From Stenogyne calaminthoides (Eukaryota > Streptophyta > Magnoliopsida > Lamiales > Lamiaceae): 64,000 bases of DNA. The stretch is taken from positions 3,754,478-3,818,477 of the forward strand of contig JBBCBC010000030.1 in assembly GCA_037126765.1 (NCBI GenBank), written 5' to 3'. The notes under the pieces are model-generated. The model was not told where the DNA came from, did no database searches, and saw nothing but the letters and a program-made list of their open reading frames with translations. Every line of letters begins with the position of its first letter. Position 1 is the first letter of the stretch. Shown one piece after another: positions 1 to 12,255 of the stretch. Made by a program: the position numbers and the translations under genes.

Positions 1-106
1 TAATTTAAGTTCATTTTTAAAAAAATGTTCAATTAAATTGAGAATGATCTTTTTGGCAAATGTTCAATTAAAATATGAAATGAGAGATTTGAGTAATGGG
101 ATTTAC

Positions 107-2640
107 CGGATATCCCCCAATGAGGTGAAGAACGATACAAGCATTAGCAAAGTCGACAAGCCAGTAGGGCTCATAGAATCCGAAGCCCGTCAGAAGGTTT
201 CCAGGTGAGTTGTGTCCAAATGCAGCATATCCAAAACATCCACAGCACAAAAAGAAGGAGCTGGTAATGAATATAGCCATGTTTACTGCTTTCTTCATTT
301 TTACGTTTTCTCGAGGTTCCTTAATAGTATCCTTCATTTGCAAGTTTGGTATTACTACTCAGATCAAGAGTTCTCTCGCAATAATTAAAACAATCAAGCT
401 AATAGCGAACACGAAGCAAACCTGAATGTCCAAGATAATTATATTGTAGGTGAAAGAAAAGGCGATGTTCCCAATAGCTTGGAACGAGAGCCACAATTTT
501 TGGGCTGTAGTAACATCAGATACACCACGGAAGTCGCCTTTGACAACTCCATTTGCTGCATTGGTCAACAGTCACTCATTTAATCAGAACCCAAATTCTA
601 GTGTAAAAGTCGTACCAATTCACATTATACTACACAATTAGACAAGTGTAATACTTCTATTAGTTGTTTTAATAAAGATATTAGTTGTTTAAGTAAAGTA
701 GGTATTAGTTGTTTTCAGATAACAATATTAGTTGTTCTCATTGAACAATATTAATTGTGCACAGGTTGCACCGTGCAAGTGGTACACCTAAGTGATACTT
801 AACAAACACTGTTACACATAATAGAAAACTATTATAAATAGAAATCAAACTGAGGTGGGGTGTACCGATCATTTTTGCCATTCCAAGACCAAATCCAATG
901 CACGCGTATGAAAAGGACATCGCAGCAGCAATCATTGAGAGAAACTCCGTTTCCTGTAATTCGGGTATCTGAGAAAGTAAGATCTGAACAGCTCCATAAA
1001 CAAGCATGAACTTAGTGTCTCCTCCATACTCACACGGAGCGTCGTGTCCTTCCTTGTGGTAACAGTTGGATTTCAGAATTGCCCTAAATTAATCAATTTG
1101 AAAATAAAAATTACTGGTAAATGGTAATGGCCAAGTGAGGATGATAATCAACAGGTGCCATTTGCAATGAGTAGTGGAAACTGGAAATTAGCTATGGAAT
1201 GGGGTGCCCGTTTGGCTCAGCGAACCTGAAAGCATCAATTCTCCTTTCGATCAATAAACAGATGCTCACAAACGACATCATAAAAAACATGCAGTATAAA
1301 GCATTACAGTTTACAGCCTCAATTATACAGTGTCGTTCGATTAATTAGGGAGACAATCTTATAAATGCGCATAAATTTACTGTTCCAAGATCCTGCTGTT
1401 GAGATACGATTATACAGTGATCTTGTACGTAACAAGGGTAGACTTTGATTACCTCATACTGACTGCAGCCGTTATTGTAAAAGCAATAGCAAATCCATAA
1501 AAGCTCTCGTAAATAAAAACTCCAATCACCCACATGCTCTTCTTTCCTGTCAAACAATATTTCAAACAATCTCTTAAAATCTTATATCTAAATCACATAA
1601 AACACAACGGCAGTGTCTCTCATTCCTAAAACAACATGATAAGAAAATGAAAGATATAAAGTAGTTCAATAAAATCAACCTAAATGATATAAAGTAGTTT
1701 AACATGAACTACCATTATTGTCATAGAACCAATTCACATTAGTCAAATCACAAATATAGGCTTCAAAACTAAAATCAATTCAATCATAATACACTATCAT
1801 TAAGCAAATATTTCAATTTCAAATCTGAAAAATATGGAAATAAGCTATTTTTTACTGTATGTCGAGCCATTTCAAACCACCGTTACTCAAACCTTAATTA
1901 TGAAATTAATTCATAAAATCAATCATAGAACCTTTTCACATTAGTCAAATCACAAACATAGACTTCAAAACTAAACATCAATTCAATCATAATATACCAT
2001 CGTTAAGCAAATATTTCAATTTCAAATCTGAAAAATATGGAAATAAGTTATTTTGATAGTATGTCACGCCATTTCAAACCACAACCGTTACTCAAACCAC
2101 AATTGTGAAATTAATTCAATAAAATCAATCATAGAACCTTTTCACATTAGTCAAATCACAAATATAGCCTTCAAAACTAACATCAATTCAATCACAATAC
2201 ACCATCACTAACTAAATATTACAATTTCAAATCTGAGAAAAGCATGGATATACACAAACACGAATTACCTAAATAAGATTTGACAGCATTAGCATAGGAC
2301 CTATTTCTGACATGGCCCGATTCAGGGTGAGGCCATCTGTAACAATCACAAATAAGATTTGAAGAAATAACAGTAATTATCCCAAATACCACAATAAACA
2401 AAGGGCCGGCAATCCAGCCCAATTGAGCCACACTCCATGCCAGTGATAACACCCCTGTTCCTATCACTCCGTTTATTATATGAGCAACAGCCGTCCAAAC
2501 GGTCCCTTAACATTCCCAAAAAAACAAAAAACAGAATTAGGGCTTTTTTTTATCATTTATGATGTAACGCTTCAATTAATCAAACTAAAACCTGTTCTTT
2601 TGATGGAATCTGAGGCGGGCGATGATGCGGCATCTGCCAT
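107..2640 (-). CDS. Amino acid permease, AAP copy 1 (six exons in window, last exon off the left edge)
   Basis: Proton-coupled amino acid importer of the plasma membrane (AAAP/AAP family). Exons on the minus strand: 2592-2640, 2269-2505, 1453-1546, 866-1083, 422-555 and 107-331; 957 nt, 319 codons, open throughout. Each junction has GT and AG and the phases agree. The start ATG (2640-2638) is the first in frame after an upstream stop and opens a short, polar N-terminus ending KRTG. Family landmarks are GVLSLAWSVAQLGWIAG in exon 2, QILLSQIP in exon 4, and CCGCFGYAAFG plus NLLTGFGFYEP in exon 6. The final exon (about 133 residues in the sister gene) would lie left of base 1. In exon 5 the usual GNGVVKG reads ANGVVKG. 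The gene is a tandem paralogue of the copy at 12256-16139, with identical exon sizes except exon 1 and one extra codon in exon 4. Substrate preference cannot be read from the sequence. Confidence 0.9.
640..805. repeat. Short dispersed repeat in AAP copy 1 intron (GTGCAC-rich family)
   Basis: Holds several copies of a TATTAGTTGT motif and ends in a block rich in TTGCAC and GTGCA. The same pattern, in the same order, occurs in the Rab intron (about 50720-50910), in a TypA intron (about 57560-57625) and partly in AAP copy 2 (about 13745-13790). It is probably a MITE-like element; its exact ends were not resolved. Confidence 0.5.
1721..2240. repeat. Tandem repeat of about 204 bp, 2.5 copies, in AAP copy 1 intron 2
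   Basis: Three successive units begin with TCATAGAACC at 1721, 1923 and 2129. The first two are about 202 and 206 bp and the third is partial, stopping just before the exon 2 donor at 2268. Units share most bases, including ATTTCAATTTCAAATCTGA. It sits wholly inside the intron between exons 2 and 3 and does not alter the coding sequence. Confidence 0.85.
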
Positions 2641-2739
2641 TGTTGTATTCCGAAAGCTAATCGCTCGCTGTTTTCGGATTTATTGCTGAAATCCGAGACT
2701 GATTTCGCTGTTTTCAACTGGAAATTCGAGGCTAATTTG

Positions 2740-2747
2740 CTTTTATA
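2740..2747 (-). promoter_or_regulatory. Probable TATA box of AAP copy 1
   Basis: TATAAAAG on the minus strand, about 100 bp upstream of the ATG at 2640. This is a plausible distance for a plant core promoter with a short 5' UTR. Inferred from motif and position only. Confidence 0.45.
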
Positions 2748-2759
2748 AGTATTGGGGTT

Positions 2760-3852
2760 TTGGAAAATTGGAAATTTCCCTTTCATTGCGCCTTGATTTG
2801 GTTTTTCTCAAAATGAAATTGAAGATTTTTGGAATCATTACCATACGTGAGAACAGAATTGTGAATTGCCGCCAAAAATAAAAGATTTTTTTTTAAACCC
2901 AGACAATGGAATCCAATTAATAAATGGATGTATGAATAAAAAAGATTACGTAAGCAAAACAGCTACACGTTTCAATTGTTCTTCCCATGCATGTGACCAT
3001 GTGTAAGAAAAATAAGATAAATTTTGGTGTAAGTTGGAGTTCGTACACACTTTTTTTTTTTTAAATATCACTATTATATAAATATATATAAATTATTACT
3101 ATTTAAAAAATAAAATATTTCTTAAATAATTATAATTTTCGTATACAGTTGTAATAATTTTTGTACATAATAATGATAGAATTTATGTATAAACCTAATT
3201 CAAAAGAATTTTATTCGAAAAATAATACTCCATCAATTCTATTTTAGTGTCTCATACGAATTAAAATATCATTAATATATATATATATATGTAGCGTGTT
3301 ATTGTTATCATTCTATTTATCTATATATGAGAATTTAATATATATTATTATAAAAATAAGGAGAGAAGATTCATTTAATATATACATATTATTATCAGAA
3401 TAAAGATTCATTTCTAAAGAGACTAACAAAAACAAAATAAGACATGGGGAGTAATTAAATATACTAATATAGAGTCATATTATTATGGAATCTTCAATAG
3501 AGGCCGGGATTTGATTACCAAGAAATTCAAAAAAGTCGACAATGAATACACAGAGAATAACGAGACCTAATTTTATAAAAAAATAATTAGTAGGATGTAA
3601 ATCCAATCAATTTTCCCATCATTCTTGATCGATCTTTGCCAAATATATAATTTGACTAATATTAGATGACAAATTTCTCATGTCACAATATACAGGTAAG
3701 TTCTGTCATATATAACAGAATGCAATTATATCCATACTGTAGCCTAAACGATATAGAAATTCATATAATAATCTGATAAAAAAAAATCATATAATAAAGT
3801 GTTTAATAAAACTGATTAAATTGCGCAAAAAAAAAAAAATAATAACAACACT
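2760..3852. other. AT-rich intergenic region upstream of AAP copy 1
   Basis: No open reading frame with recognisable content on either strand. Very AT-rich, with a short TA microsatellite near 3275-3292 and homopolymer A runs near 3825-3840. It contains the distal promoter of AAP copy 1 and otherwise nothing I can name. Confidence 0.6.
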
Positions 3853-3861
3853 GATTAAATT

Positions 3862-5663
3862 GGGATTTAAACAAAAAAAAGGTTGTACATTTATTAAAAT
3901 AGTCTCATACATATCAATTTTTTCAATTTAATCTCATATGTATTCAGTTTGAACCGATTTAGTCCCAAATCGTTGGAGACCAATCAAACTAGCCAAAAAC
4001 AACGTCGTTTTAACACGCACCCCTAATTTTGAACGTAAAACGCTGACTCGTATTGATCTGCACATGTGGCGTGCCACGTGTGTAATAATCGTTTTGGGTG
4101 AGTGTTTTACACGCGCCCGAATTTTGAACGGAAAACGCTGACTCGTATTGATCTGCACATGTGGATTGCCACGTGTGTAATAACTTAATAAAATAAACTG
4201 AAAATTAAATTTAACAAATTCCATCTAACTAAAAATAATTAAAATAAAAAATCAAAATTCAAAATAAAATAATTAAGATTTCCAGATTTAAATTGAATTT
4301 AAAAAAAGAAATAAAAATAAAAATCGTTTCCCCATCCCCAACAACAGTTCTCCACGCCTCCGCCGCCCACCACCGGCGCTTGCTTTAAATATTTCACAAT
4401 ATTTGCAACGGAATCTTGCATCATGGAATCGATGATTTTGTGTGAATCTGCATCCTTGCCGTCAGAATCGACTGGTACTGAAACTCGATTAGGTGATAAT
4501 ATCGACGCGGAAGCAATTTTTAACGGAATCTTCTTCGCGTTGGGTACGGATGAAATTGAGTTGTTTGGAGAAAAAATGTGGGTGGATTTGTTCGTGGGGA
4601 GGAAAGATTTAAAGATTGGTGCGCAAATTTGCCAGATTGAATCCCGATTGAAGCTATCTCCAAAAAATAGGAATGGGGTGATGAAAATGAACTGAGGGGG
4701 TTTGAGAAATAAAGGAAGAATTATGAGAGAGAAGAATTGTCGCGTTAGGGATTTGATTCGAAGCAGTGCGAGGTATTGCTGGCCGATGATTTTGAAGCGG
4801 CGGCCTTCGGATGGTGGCGACGCGGCGGGACGAACTGACTCCAAGTGACATCGGCTTCTTCTCGGAGCGGCGGCCCAACAGAAAGTGGAGGAGGAGCCGC
4901 CGCCGGCTGGTGTGGAGAAGAAGCCGCTGGATTTTGGGGGAGAAGAAATATCCATATATATATTTTTTTAATTTGTAGTATTATTTTAAGGCAAATTCTC
5001 ATGTATAGGACTTCTTTTTAATTTTTTTAAGTTTTTAAGTTTTTTTTTTTTATTTCAGTATTATGTTAACTTTAATTTTTGTTTTAGGTTTTTTTTTTTT
5101 TTTTTTGGTGCGGATCTCAAACTCCTAATTCGAAAGTGGTTAATTGGTTTATTAACCTAAAATGGTTCATTGTTCATTCGTCATTAAATTCGAAATGGTT
5201 CATATATGATTTATGGTTCATTGTTTGTTTAGAGTTTATAGTTTATAGTCATAGTTATATCAATTAAAATTGAATTGAATTAATCAAGATTAATTGTTGT
5301 CAGGCAATTAGTGCGTAAGAAAGAACTCTTATTTTAAATATTTGGTTTATATTTTAATTTTAGATTTATTTTTATTATTTTAATTGTGCTGGATTTTTTT
5401 TTAATTTTCAATTTTTTTTATTTGTGTTTATTACACACTTGACATGCCACATATGCAGACCAATTTGACTCATCGGTTTTAAAAAAAAGTTAGGGGTAGC
5501 GTGGTAAACCGCTTAAAAACAACGCCGCTTTGGCATTTCAAAAGCGACTTGGGACGAAATTGAAACAAATTGAATACATATGGAACTAAATTGGCAAGAT
5601 CGATAGTTACAAGACCATTTCAATAAAGATGAAAAGTTATGGGACGATTTTTGTTTAAATCCC
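3862..5663. mobile_element. Non-autonomous Mutator-like element with GC-rich core (candidate Pack-MULE)
   Basis: Begins GGGATTTAAACAAAAA and ends with its complement TTTTTGTTTAAATCCC. The terminal inverted repeats extend inward about 220 bp each with moderate divergence. Both sides carry the identical 9-bp duplication GATTAAATT (3853-3861 and 5664-5672), the hallmark of Mutator-like transposition. There is no transposase. The core, about 4320-4940, is much richer in G and C than its surroundings, as expected for captured host exon sequence. One minus-strand frame (4955 to 4299) stays open for 218 codons and starts with a proline/serine/arginine-rich stretch; I could not identify a source gene. 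Confidence 0.88.
4012..4184. repeat. Two direct repeats of about 75 bp in the left MULE terminus, each with a CACGTG core
   Basis: Two near-identical units at about 4012-4090 and 4109-4184 share AACGCTGACTCGTATTGATC and end with GCCACGTGTGTAATAA. The right terminus has only one diverged counterpart, near 5440-5500. CACGTG is the G-box core bound by plant bZIP and bHLH factors; whether it is used here is unknown. Confidence 0.75.
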
Positions 5664-5802
5664 GATTAAATTTGTTAACAAAACACATGTTTTCAACTGA
5701 ACATATTCTTTGAAACTCTTTATAATATAGAATTTATACGCTTTGAGCTTTATATATTTAATATTTTTTTAAATATGCAACTAATCATTTGTTAAGTAGT
5801 AT

Positions 5803-6017
5803 TATTAAGGATAATTAATTTATATATTAAGGATAATTAATATGTAATTAATAGATTAGATCTTGGTCATTATTGGTCATTAATATGTAATTAATAGATT
5901 AGATCTTGGTCATTATTGGTCATTAATTCTTGGTCATTATTGTTGTAATTGTATCCTTATTTATAGTGGAATTCTTCCAATCACCTTATTAACGGTGATA
6001 TTCTAATTATCATCACA
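5803..6017 (+). repeat. 5' LTR of the copia element
   Basis: 215 bp, starting TATTAAGG and ending ATCATCACA, so it lacks the canonical TG start. Contains an internal tandem duplication of about 45 bp with the sequence AGATCTTGGTCATTATTGG. Flanked on the left by AGTAT. Confidence 0.9.
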
Positions 6018-6196
6018 TGGAATCACGATCCTAAACACGATCCTAAACCTACTTTTTCTTTTTGTAGATCATCTCTTCCGCTCACCGGCTCTCTTCGTTT
6101 GACCGGTCCTCCAACTCTCGATGATTTACGGGCGGGTCCCTCCAAAGTCGTTGTCTAAAATATTCATTCTCGCAACCCCTACGCTTGGGTTTTTCA

Positions 6197-9100
6197 ATGG
6201 CGGCATCCTCTTCCACCACCGATCCGCTCCCCCGTCAATACCATCCTCTCAATGGTACCGATCAAACTTGAACCCTCTACTTACTTGATGTGGTATCGTC
6301 GAGTCATTCATATGGCCGAGTGCTTCGACCTAATGGGATTTCTTGATGGATCGATCGTGGCCCCATCCCCTACAATCACGATTGATGGCGCCCAACCAAA
6401 TCCGGCGTTCTTCGCGTGGCATATGAAAGACAAGAAATTACTCGGCGTCGTCTTCACGTCGCTCCCGGATCTTGACATCGGAGGTTACGGATTGTCAAAC
6501 CTCTCATTATTCGCTTCGTCGACGCTTGGCGCGTTCTCGAAACTCATCCGCTTCTCACCCATCCGTACGTGAGGAGTTGCTTTCTCTTGGGGTGATCTCG
6601 GTGGGCGACTATGGCGAAAAATTTAAGAACTTGTGTGATCAACTTTTCGTGATTGGTCTCCCTATTGATTAAAACGATAAATGTCATTGGTTCTTACGAG
6701 GGTTAGGCATTCAATTTGCCTCGTTCTTTACAACTCGAAATGGCGCTAACCACATTACTGTGTTTTGTACCTTGCTTCATCAAGCTCGTCGGTTTGAGAT
6801 GATGTTGCGTGTTATGGAAGGTGGTTCTCCATCTTCGGCGGCGTTCACGGCTTCAAACCCGGGCAATAATGGTCGTGCGGTGGTGGCCGTTCCTCGGTGG
6901 ACAAAAATCGACTAAGCGACTCGGTTTCTCTTGAGCGTCGGGGTTCAACAACGAGGTAAAATTTTTCGGCCTCTAACAATGTCGTCCATGATCTCGGGGT
7001 TTAAGTGGTAATTCGGGTATAAACACAGTGTCGAGGAATTGGAAAGCGGGGTCGTTAGACCTATACTCCCTCGTTATCGAGATATCGCAATGAACATTAT
7101 CTAATAAATGCCCTCAATTTATTGATGCTTTCGGAATCTTTATATACGCCAATCTTGCTCGTGCCTTTAATCACTTTCATGTGATTTGATTCCACTCTGA
7201 TTAGTATTTGGACTCTGGTGCTTTACCTGCGTATAATGAATCGGACATCTGCTCTTGAATCCTTTGGGCCTTACTGTTGTAGCAGTTACATTATTGTTGG
7301 TAATGGTTACGCTTTAAATATTTAGCATATTGGCACTTCTAAATTATCAAGGGATGTTAAATTGTTGGATGTATTGGTTGTGCCACATATTACTAAGAAC
7401 TTATTGTCTATTTCTAAGTTGACTGTTGATTACCCTGTTGACGTTGTGTTCTCTGATAAGTTCTTTGCCATTCAGAACCGGGTGACAAAAAAAATTATGG
7501 CTCAGGGAAGGGTTGATAAAGGTTTATATTTGCTTGATCGGGTGTCCCTATTGCTTAGTTCGCGACAATTAGGAATAAAGACTTGAAGGCCGGTTTGATT
7601 TATGACATCTTCGTTTGGGCATGTCTCGTTTACTATTATTTCTTTATTGCAAAAGATAGGTCAATTATCTATTACTTCTTTTATTACCGACTCCTACACT
7701 TTGTTCTCTTGTCGGTTGGCTAGAAACAAACGATGTACCTTTTCTGTTGAATGAAAAAACGTCGACGTCGATGCCGACTTAGTCCATTGTGATCTGTGGG
7801 GCCCGCCCAAGTTATTTAAATCGATGGGTTTAAATATTATGTCGCTTTTTGTGGATGATCATTCTCGTTTCTCTTGGATTTATCCCTTCTTTAAGTCCGA
7901 ATTTTATGATATTTTGGTGAAATTTCATGCTTTTATGCTGCACTCGGTTTTCGAGAAAAATCAAGGTTTCCAAAGTGATGGTGGCACATAATTTGTGAAT
8001 TCTAGAGTCCGTGAATTTATGTCACTACATGGCATTCTTCATCGTCTCTCGTCCATACATTCCTCGGCCAGAATGGGCGGGCGTAACGCATAGCATAGAC
8101 ATATTTAAAAGCAGGTCTTTCTATGTTATTTCATTCACATGCTCTCGTATCGTTGTGGTTTGATGCTTTTGCCCTTTGCAGGTTTATGTTATTAATCGCC
8201 TGCGCCCTCATCATCTTGTCTAACAAGTCTCCTTTGAGCTTCTTTTTTGGATCAATTCCAAACTATGCCAATTTTAAACCGATTCGGTTGTCGAGTTTAT
8301 CCATTTTTGAGGACTATCTTTGAACCTGTTGGCACCCAAAAATCGGCCTTGCATCTTTCTTGGGTACAATAGCACACATAAAGGATTTCGTTGCCTCGAT
8401 CCGGCTACTTCTCGGGTCTTCTTATCGAGGCATACTCGATTTGATGAACTATGTTTTCCTTTCTCACGAGAACTCGTCACTCAACACGATGTCCAATTTG
8501 GATTTCTCAAGTTTTTTGGATGGTACTATCATCGTGCCCATGCCTCTGCCGCCATCCATTAAATCCCGTGTCATCGCCCGCTTTGTTTCTCGTCCTCGCA
8601 TCATTCCTTTGGATGATGAGGAACAACTCCACATTGCATCACGGCACCGCCCTTTAACCAACCCGCCGTTGGCACCACTAGCCCGTCGGCCCCAGAACCC
8701 TCTCTGTTGCGGTCACGATCCACGATCCGGTCACGGGGCCGTCCATCCTATGGTGGCGCGTGCCCGTTAAAGGTGTTCAACCTCGTTACGGTTGATCTTT
8801 CTTGCCTTTGCTTTATATCCTCTCGATTGCTAGCTCTGAACCTAGAGGTTTCAAATCCGCCGCCAAATCTCCAGAATGGTTATCGCTATGCGAGAAGAGA
8901 TCGATGCTCTCACGTTAAAATAATGGGATCTTGTACCTTGTCCTTCACGTCTAATATTGTTGGTTCGAAGTGGGTTTTTGGACCAAGTTTCATTCCGATG
9001 GTACTATTGAGCGTCGTAATGCTCGCCTCGGCACCTGGGTTCACTTCAGTTCCCGGGTTCGATTTTCATCATACATTCAAATTTCGTCAAGTCTCCGCTC

Positions 9101-10363
9101 TTGTTCGAAGTTATTCTTGCTCTTCTTTGTGCAATCTCGATTAGTCGTTGCATCGCTTAGATGTCAAGAATGCATTTCTCAATGGATTTCTTGACAAACC
9201 GGTTTTCATGGCTCAACCTCCGGGTTTGTTGATCCACGCTTTCTGATCATGTTTGTCGCCTAAAGAAGGCGTTGTATGGTCCAAACAAGCCCCTCTTGCT
9301 TGGTTTCAACGATTTAGTACATATCTCTTGACTTGGGATTTGGCGAGTCGATCGACTCATCTTTGTTCTATCTCGCTTCGGTACTTCTATTCTCTATCTA
9401 CTCTTATCGTAGATGATATAATTATCACAGAAATGATGGTGACATGCTCAAGACATTCATTGCTCGACGCATAAGAATTTGCTATTAAGAATTTGGGGCG
9501 TCTTAACTATTTCCTTGGTCTTGAGGTCTCGTGACACTTCAGATGGTCTTTTTTTTGGTCGGGCCAAATATGCTAATGACATTTTGGAGCAACAAAACTA
9601 TTGATTCCAAACCGGTTTCCACCCCCTTTCACCGGAGAGGTTTTGGTAAGTGATGGCCCACCATTCCACGTTCCCACTTTATACCGCTTTTAGCTAAGGG
9701 CCCCGAAAGATTTGGACTACTATTACCGGCCGGATTTATCGTTATCTTTGTGAATGTTGTTAGTTAATTTCTTCACTCACCGAGCGATGATCATTTTAAT
9801 GTTGTTAAGCGGATTTACGTTATGTGAAGGGCACAATCCACTTTGGCTTATCCTTTACCATCCAGATCCTCTTTGTCATTGGGTACTATGATGTTGATTG
9901 GGCCCGTTGCATTGAAACCGCACGATCCACGTCGATTTACTCATTTTTTCTTGGCGGAAATCTCATCTCTTGGAGTGCAAAGAAACAACCTACATTGGCT
10001 CGCTCGAGTTGTGAATCAATAATACCGTGCTATGGCCAATCGCAACATGAAATTATTTGGCTCACCAATCTTCTCGATGAGCTCGGTCAAAATCTCAATC
10101 GTCCTGAACTCTTGTGTGACAACAAGAGTGCTATTTTTATCAGTCGGAATCCAGTTGCTCACAAACGAGCAAAACACATTGATCTGGACTACCACTTTGC
10201 TCGTGAACTAGTATCCTCTGGGAAGATTTTCACACGTTTTGTTCCATCTCATCTTCAGCTTGCAGATATTTTCACCAAGAGTCTGCCTCGACCTGCTTTT
10301 GAGCTTCTTCGATCCAAGCTTCGTGTTTGTCTTCACCCCACGCAACGCTTGTGGGGGTATTAA
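6197..10363 (+). pseudogene. Ty1/copia gag-pol polyprotein, multiply frameshifted
   Basis: Remains of one gag-pol reading frame, now broken into short open pieces. A gag-like segment lies at 6252-6660 (STYLMWYRRV, then FLDGSIVAPS and FKNLCDQLFVIG). A GAG-pre-integrase region at 7362-7586 contains NLLSISKL. The integrase core near 7780-8000 shows a CDLWGP-like start and a DDHSRFSWIY motif. Reverse transcriptase near 8870-9480 retains KNAFLNGFLD and a YVDDIIIT-like catalytic region. RNase H, 9824-10363, is the longest intact piece (179 codons) and contains CDNKSAIFISRNP and ADIFTKSLPRPAFE. At least several single-base indels and stops lie between pieces. It cannot make a functional protein as written. 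Confidence 0.88.
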
Positions 10364-10572
10364 GGATAATTAATTTATATATTAAGGATAATTAATATGT
10401 AATTAATAGATTAGATCTTGGTCATTATTGGTCATTAATATGTAATTAATAGATTAGATCTTGGTCATTATTGGTCATTAATTCTTGGTCATTATTGTTG
10501 TAATTGTATCCTTATTTATAGTGGAATTCTTCCTATCACCTTATTAACGGTGATATTCTAATTATCATCACA
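10358..10572 (+). repeat. 3' LTR of the copia element
   Basis: 215 bp direct repeat of 5803-6017. The difference I noticed is in the stretch reading TTCCTATCACC here and TTCCAATCACC in the 5' copy. Followed by the target duplication AGTAT at 10573-10577. Confidence 0.9.
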
Positions 10573-10577
10573 AGTAT

Positions 10578-12255
10578 TCCTAATAAATATTCTTGGGCGA
10601 TAATTTTAGAATTAATTGTTAATTAATTTTAGAAGGGTACTCTAAAAAAACCATTGGATCAAAATTAGTGAAAGTATTGGAACCATTTCGAGACGGGTGC
10701 ATGTCCTGTGGAAACCAAAGGTGCTAAAAGAATATTTAGGTAAAAACAATTAATATTTGTTTAAAATATATTTGAATTGCACGATGTTTGGAGCATAAAA
10801 AATTTATTAAAATTTTATGTGTCAAAATTGAGTTAAAATTACATCAAGTGCATAACACGACCTATCGACCAAAGTTTTATTCAGGCAATGCATGTGTAAT
10901 TTAATGAATATACTTATTTACAGTAAAATATTTACAAAGGAGATATATACACAAGTATACAAGAATATCAAATCTTCTATATACTAGGAAAGAACTATAT
11001 ACAATCAATTTACAAGATAAGAGTCAAAGATACAATTTTGGAGAATGTATAATTATGCAGGAGATATTCGATACGATTCGCCCCCAAGCAAAACGTGGGG
11101 AGGGCCGACTCACAATTTGGAGTGAAAAAACAATAATATAAGTTGATATGAACAACAATATCACTTGGTAATAACAATAGTATCAGTAAATATGAACAAC
11201 AATATCACTTGAAAAAAAAAAATCTCCTCAAACTTTTGTTCGAGGATTATTTAAGAAAGTGAAATCAAGGATTTGCCTTTGAGAATCTTGAGTACTAGTT
11301 TTCAGGGGAATAATGTTTTTTAAGAACAGTCCTGATCAAAAAAAAAACTTAGGGGGTTGTGTTTTAAGGACAATAATTTTACGGGCTTGAAAATGTATGA
11401 CAATATGTTTAAAACTTGTAAATATAGGACAACATGTTATAAAATTGGTAAATATAAGACAATCGAGCCCAAACCTCACATGATATTTCATCCCAATTTG
11501 GGCTTATTCAGGCTCAATTAACCTACAGATTTTAAAACATATAATCCTATATTTACATATTTTAAAACATATTGTACTCCTATATTTCCGAGTCCGTAGA
11601 ATTAACATTTTTCCCCAGTTTTCAGTTTCAGGAGCTCATGCTGCCATGCATGCTCAAACTTTTGTTCGAGGATTATTTAAGAAAATTAAATCAAGAATTC
11701 GCCTTTGAGAATCTTGACTTCTAGTTTTCAGTTTCATGTATGCTAACATAGTCTGGGTCATGTATATCTATTGACTATTTTCTTCATTCTGTTTTCACTT
11801 AGCTTCTCTGTTGGATTTTATTTGTGTATTACATTTAGAACACTAAAGGCAAATTCCAGCATTATTAGTAGTATATCAATGCTAAAATAAAATAGACATC
11901 AACACATCCATGCACGATAAGAATAATTAAAGAACAAACTTAATGTTAAACGAAAGAGTTCTCTTTGTTCATGAAAAAAAAACACATGACAAGACCCCTA
12001 GGAATTCAAAATTGTCTAGAAAAAACAAACAAAATTGACAAAATATTTGCACACATCAAAAAAGTGCAAATATATGGTATTGTCAAAGGTGAATCATACT
12101 TGATGATTCGACTCAATGGCACCTAGGTCAATAAATACTACTTTAAAATATCCTATAATTATTAGGCAGTGATAATCATCCCATATTTAAAAAAAAAAAA
12201 AAAAAGAGAAATACGGGAATCAGCTTATCACTTAACTGCAAATTCGACAGAATTT
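10578..12255. other. Intergenic region 3' of AAP copy 2
   Basis: No supported gene. It holds a direct duplication of about 80 bp (about 11223-11300 and 11655-11732, sharing CAAACTTTTGTTCGAGGATT) and, between the two copies, a degraded fold-back element. The segment next to the gene (12050-12255) should hold the 3' UTR of AAP copy 2. Confidence 0.55.
11345..11600. mobile_element. Degraded MITE of the GGACAATATG family
   Basis: Contains GGGGGTTGTGTTTTAAGGAC, repeated copies of TAAATATAGGACAA, and inverted versions of these (TTTTAAAACATATTGT). The same modules form a better preserved element in AAP copy 2 intron 4 (13837-14054), so these are two members of one family. Its ends are eroded. Confidence 0.55.

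Larger units (their letters stand above)
5803..10572 (+). mobile_element. Ty1/copia LTR retrotransposon, decayed, short LTRs
   Basis: Bounded by two 215-bp direct repeats (5803-6017 and 10358-10572) and the 5-bp target duplication AGTAT (5798-5802 and 10573-10577). A primer-binding-like TGGAATCACGATCC follows the 5' LTR, and a G-rich polypurine stretch precedes the 3' LTR. The domain order gag, protease region, integrase, reverse transcriptase, RNase H is that of Ty1/copia. The LTR pair appears to differ at one base in the stretches I aligned, which suggests recent insertion, yet the internal region is full of frameshifts. It separates the two AAP genes. Confidence 0.92.

Noticed and set aside
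1345..1569. 74-codon frame starting MFEILFDRKEEHVGDW as a separate small protein
   Set aside because: It is the out-of-frame shadow of AAP copy 1 exon 3; the same shadow occurs at AAP copy 2 exon 3.
4299..4955. 218-codon minus-strand frame as a host gene
   Set aside because: It lies inside a transposon with 9-bp duplications, ends in low-complexity sequence, and resembles no protein I know. Kept only as part of the element.
8360..8770. 136-codon frame as an independent gene
   Set aside because: It lies between integrase and reverse transcriptase of the copia element and alternates with other frames of the same broken polyprotein.
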